DNA of 63,877 nucleotides from an uncultured Acetatifactor sp. (lineage in GTDB: Bacteria > Bacillota > Clostridia > Lachnospirales > Lachnospiraceae), in assembly GCA_947588705.1 (NCBI GenBank), contig CANPYT010000008.1:1-63877 (forward strand), in the 5' to 3' direction. Of this stretch, positions 61,654 to 63,877 are shown piece by piece. Positions within the stretch are counted from its first letter, which is position 1. The number at the start of each line of letters is the position of its first letter. Both the position numbers and the translations under genes were made by a program. Below the pieces are notes generated by a model that saw only the letters and a list, made by a program, of their open reading frames with translations, made no database searches and was not told where the DNA came from.

Positions 61654-62847
61654 ATGGCAGATATCAGAAGTTACCTAAAAGAAAAAGAAAAGCGGGAACA
61701 GAAGCAGGCCGGCTACAAAGAGAAGATCATACGGCACAAGCTGGCTTCTGTCTATCGTGTCCTTCTGATTTGTGCGGCAGTGGCAGCGCTGGTGGCACTG
61801 ATAGTGGTTCAATACCGGCGGCATGTGTATACGGATTATGATGTGGTATCCTCTGTTCCCCGGGAAAGCGCCGGAAATTCTACGGATATCCGCCTGGGTG
61901 ATTCCATTTTAACGTACAGCCGGGACGGGGCGCATTGTACCGGCGCCGACGGGCGGACTACCTGGAATCAGACTTATCAGATACAGGATGTGTGTTTGGC
62001 CGTCAGTGGCGGCACGGTAGCCATCGGCGATTACAACGGCAGGAGTATTTATGTGCAGAATACACAGCAGCAGCTGGGAGTGATAACAACGACCATGCCT
62101 GTTCAGGAGGTGGCGGTTTCGGCCTCCGGCATGGTGACTGCCGTCCTTGCAGACACGGATGTGGAGTGGATCAATACTTATAGCCCCAGCGGAGAACTTC
62201 TTTATTATGGACAGGCCAGAATGAATGACGCCGGATATCCGGCTGCGATCTGCCTTTCGCCAAGCGGTGAGCTGCTCTGCGTTTCTTATCTGTATGTGGA
62301 TGCCGGGGTGTTGAAAACAAATCTTGCTTTTTATAACCTGACGGATGTGGGAAAAAATTATAACGATTTCATCGTAAGTTCGGATTCTTACACCGATCTG
62401 GTTCCCTATGTGCAGTTTATGAATGACAATACGCTGTTTGCGGTGGGGGACGGGTGCCTTTGGATCTATACCGGGAACAGGCAGCCGGTGTGCGCCGCTG
62501 GGCACCTCTATAATGAGGAAGTGCAGTCTGTCTTTTACAATGAGGAATATGTTGGGCTGATGTTCCGCTCTGAGGACAGCAGCTACCTTTACCGCCTGGA
62601 TGTCTACAACACGGCAGCCAAGATGGTGGGCAGTTTCTATTATAACATAGAGTATACGGATTTGTTTTTTGATCGGAACAACATCATAGTATATAATGAA
62701 ACGAATTGTGTGATAACGACAATGGACAAGATAGAAAAATTCAGCGGAAGCTTTTCAAAACCAGTGAGGCTGATGCTGCCGGGAAACAGTGCGTATCGAT
62801 ATATACTGGTGACGGATTCTTCTATCGATACAATACAGCTGAAATAG
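61654..62847 (+). CDS. DUF5711 membrane-anchored beta-propeller protein
   Basis: This 397-residue protein has a basic N-terminus, one transmembrane segment (about 36-55) and an extracellular region of repeated four-stranded motifs with many Tyr/Asn/Asp (about 70-395), resembling a WD-like propeller. The DUF5711 label is from memory of Lachnospiraceae proteins with this layout. Role unknown; neighbours suggest the cell envelope. GGAGGAACC precedes ATG 61654. Confidence 0.78.
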   Translation: MADIRSYLKEKEKREQKQAGYKEKIIRHKLASVYRVLLICAAVAALVALIVVQYRRHVYTDYDVVSSVPRESAGNSTDIRLGDSILTYSRDGAHCTGADGRTTWNQTYQIQDVCLAVSGGTVAIGDYNGRSIYVQNTQQQLGVITTTMPVQEVAVSASGMVTAVLADTDVEWINTYSPSGELLYYGQARMNDAGYPAAICLSPSGELLCVSYLYVDAGVLKTNLAFYNLTDVGKNYNDFIVSSDSYTDLVPYVQFMNDNTLFAVGDGCLWIYTGNRQPVCAAGHLYNEEVQSVFYNEEYVGLMFRSEDSSYLYRLDVYNTAAKMVGSFYYNIEYTDLFFDRNNIIVYNETNCVITTMDKIEKFSGSFSKPVRLMLPGNSAYRYILVTDSSIDTIQLK

Positions 62848-62864
62848 CGGGAGATGAGAAGAGG

Positions 62865-63428
62865 ATGATAAGTACAGATGTGACCTCTGTTAATTTATTG
62901 CTGATCTGCACTGTGGGTATGGCTGTGATCAATGTGATAAGCGGATATAAGAAGGGTATGGTCAGAGCGGTCATTTCTCTTGTATCTCTGGTAATACTCT
63001 GCGTGGTAGCTGTACTGCTGGCAAATGGGATCAGCAGCTATCATGACGGGAATTTTTTTCATGTGGCATTGGTAGTGATACTGCTGGCCGTACTGGGGCT
63101 GGCGCATCATCTGCTGAGCGTGGTTTTCTTTTCGGCTAAATTGGTGGTCCGATTACCGGTGATACACTTTGCGGATAAATTGCTTGGCATTGTGTTTGGA
63201 TTGGTAGAGACCGTTTTGATCTTGTGGACCCTTTATACGTTTGTGATGATGATGGATCTAGGGGAGATCGGGGATATGATCCTCACATGGACGGGCGGAA
63301 GCCCGCTGCTGACGTGGCTGTATGAACACAATTATCTTGCCTACGGAATCGAGCGGTTGTTGGAGGAGTTCCAATTTATCCCGCTGACAGATTTTTTCCA
63401 TATTTTTGAAAACGGCATTGACAAGTAA
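62865..63428 (+). CDS. CvpA-family membrane protein
   Basis: This 187-residue protein has four membrane segments (about residues 6-25, 30-50, 60-85 and 105-130) and the CvpA pattern NVISGYKKGMVRAVISLVSLV. CvpA-family proteins are linked to colicin V production and, more generally, to envelope functions. ATG 62865 is preceded by GGGAGATGAGAAGAGG. A terminator follows the gene. Confidence 0.82.
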   Translation: MISTDVTSVNLLLICTVGMAVINVISGYKKGMVRAVISLVSLVILCVVAVLLANGISSYHDGNFFHVALVVILLAVLGLAHHLLSVVFFSAKLVVRLPVIHFADKLLGIVFGLVETVLILWTLYTFVMMMDLGEIGDMILTWTGGSPLLTWLYEHNYLAYGIERLLEEFQFIPLTDFFHIFENGIDK

Positions 63429-63447
63429 AAATGGGCGGTGATATAAT

Positions 63448-63484
63448 AAAAACCCATCGCCCGGTAGGTGCGGTGGGTTTTCTG
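63448..63484 (+). terminator. Intrinsic terminator of the LysM-propeller-CvpA operon
   Basis: AAAACCCATCGC-CCGGTAGGT-GCGGTGGGTTTT is an almost perfect stem with T-run TTTTCT, reading well in both directions. Confidence 0.9.
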
Positions 63485-63501
63485 GCCTCATAAGTTATAT
63501 C

Positions 63502-63704
63502 GGTTCAGACAGTGCCGTTCGCAAGGCTGTGTTGACGCGTTATCCGGCGCCATTCGCAAAGCCGCGCTGACGCGCTTTTCGTTGCTCCGCGACTTCCTTT
63601 GCTCATCAAATGGCGCTCCTTCAGCCGCCAGACATGCAGACATGATGGAAAATTCGTGCGAGCACGATTTTCCTCTGAATGCGGCAACCGGCTGAACTGT
63701 TGCG
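63502..63704 (-). repeat. Dispersed intergenic repeat, copy D (longest)
   Basis: On the minus strand it begins CGCAACAGTTCAGCCGGTTG, passes GAAAATCGTGCTCGCACGAA, TTTTCC, then AGGAGCGCCATTTGATGAGC, AAAGGAAGTCGCGGAGCAAC, GAAAAGCGCG and a GC-rich end. Near 63512-63580 (plus strand) it has a 35-bp imperfect tandem duplication (GTGCCGTTCGCAAGGC and GCGCCATTCGCAAAGC). It sits between the operon terminator and a strong promoter. Confidence 0.85.
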
Positions 63705-63732
63705 AAAAGTATGAGGAAAAACAAAAAAGTTG

Positions 63733-63761
63733 TTGACAACGGTGACTGTCTGTGATACGAT
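63733..63761 (+). promoter_or_regulatory. Strong sigma-A promoter at the right edge
   Basis: TTGACA and TACGAT are separated by 17 bases. The 115 bases downstream contain no clear start codon with a ribosome binding site and are GC-balanced, so the product may be an RNA operon or a leader beyond the window. The nature of the downstream gene cannot be told. Confidence 0.7.
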
Positions 63762-63877
63762 GTTAAAGTTGCCGCAAAGGGCAGTAGCAGAGGGCGAAAG
63801 TTAAGAAGCCCCACGAACCTTGACAAATAAACAGTAATGCAACCCTGAAGATTCCAAGGCAGCGGGAGGCAGGAAGC

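Noticed and set aside
63468..63826. Short frames on both strands after the CvpA gene
   Set aside because: They are translations of repeat copy D and a promoter region.

Overview
The window looks like a chromosomal segment of an anaerobic, endospore-forming, Gram-positive Clostridia, most probably a Lachnospiraceae gut or rumen bacterium. Reasons seen in the sequence: strong AGGAGG-type ribosome binding sites, TTG/GTG starts, spore genes (spmA, spmB and two small coat-like proteins), oxygen-sensitive radical-SAM enzymes, a split transketolase, a cellobiose phosphorylase, a VanG/VanT-like pair and several proteins of families mostly known from Lachnospiraceae. Most of the window is ordinary chromosome; the accessory-looking parts are 15.4-18.2 kb and 37.3-37.9 kb, both visibly more AT-rich than their surroundings.

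Layout. 0-2.4 kb: tRNA-Phe, an L,D-transpeptidase and a 31-bp minisatellite. 2.4-13.3 kb: an operon-like run matching the Bacillus yaaO-tmk-yaaQ-yaaR-holB-yaaT-yabA-yabB-rsmI block (PLP decarboxylase, guanylate-kinase-like protein, YaaR, holB, ricT, tRNA methyltransferase, rsmI). A VanG-like ligase and a VanT-like membrane racemase are inserted between holB and ricT. 13.4-15.4 kb: sporulation genes. 15.4-18.2 kb: AT-rich cassette of a TPR-type regulator and an ABC exporter. 18.2-21.4 kb: sugar isomerase-like protein, membrane-anchored Mrr-type nuclease and an antisense-overlapping DUF885 metallopeptidase-like protein. 21.5-27.6 kb: pentose metabolism (FGGY kinase, split transketolase, ribulose-phosphate epimerase) with a cell-wall amidase. 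27.7-30.1 kb: T-box leader and metG. 30.2-36.1 kb: lipase-like hydrolase, acetyltransferase, YesL-like protein, MsmX-type ATPase, CdaR-type regulator and an unknown protein behind an RNA hairpin.

36.1-41.6 kb: a radical-SAM protein, an SRP RNA on the minus strand, a frameshifted small secreted protein, a large lipoprotein joining a sensor-like region to a solute-binding domain, a flavin reductase behind a structured leader, and tadA. 41.7-46.7 kb: LacI regulator with two matching operators, glycogen phosphorylase and 4-alpha-glucanotransferase. 46.7-55 kb: NrdG-like activase, MATE transporter, D-lactate dehydrogenase-like enzyme, and divergent cellobiose phosphorylase and GH31 glycosidase. 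55-63.4 kb: tRNA-Ser, phosphofructokinase, dnaX-ybaB-recR, galM, and a LysM/propeller/CvpA envelope operon. 63.4-63.9 kb: terminator, repeat copy and a strong promoter running off the end.

How it fits together: the metabolic genes serve intracellular breakdown of phosphorolysed glucans and pentoses (cellobiose phosphorylase, glgP, malQ, pfk, galM, transketolase, rpe). The housekeeping genes (holB, dnaX, recR, ffs, tadA, metG, ricT, rsmI) are an expanded, reshuffled form of the origin-proximal Bacillus neighbourhood. No complete mobile element, CRISPR array or obvious phage-defence operon was found. The more unusual signals are small: a Shine-Dalgarno-sequestering hairpin, a structured leader at 40.4 kb, a dispersed repeat family (four copies), the 31-bp minisatellite, a homopolymer frameshift, and an antisense gene overlap.
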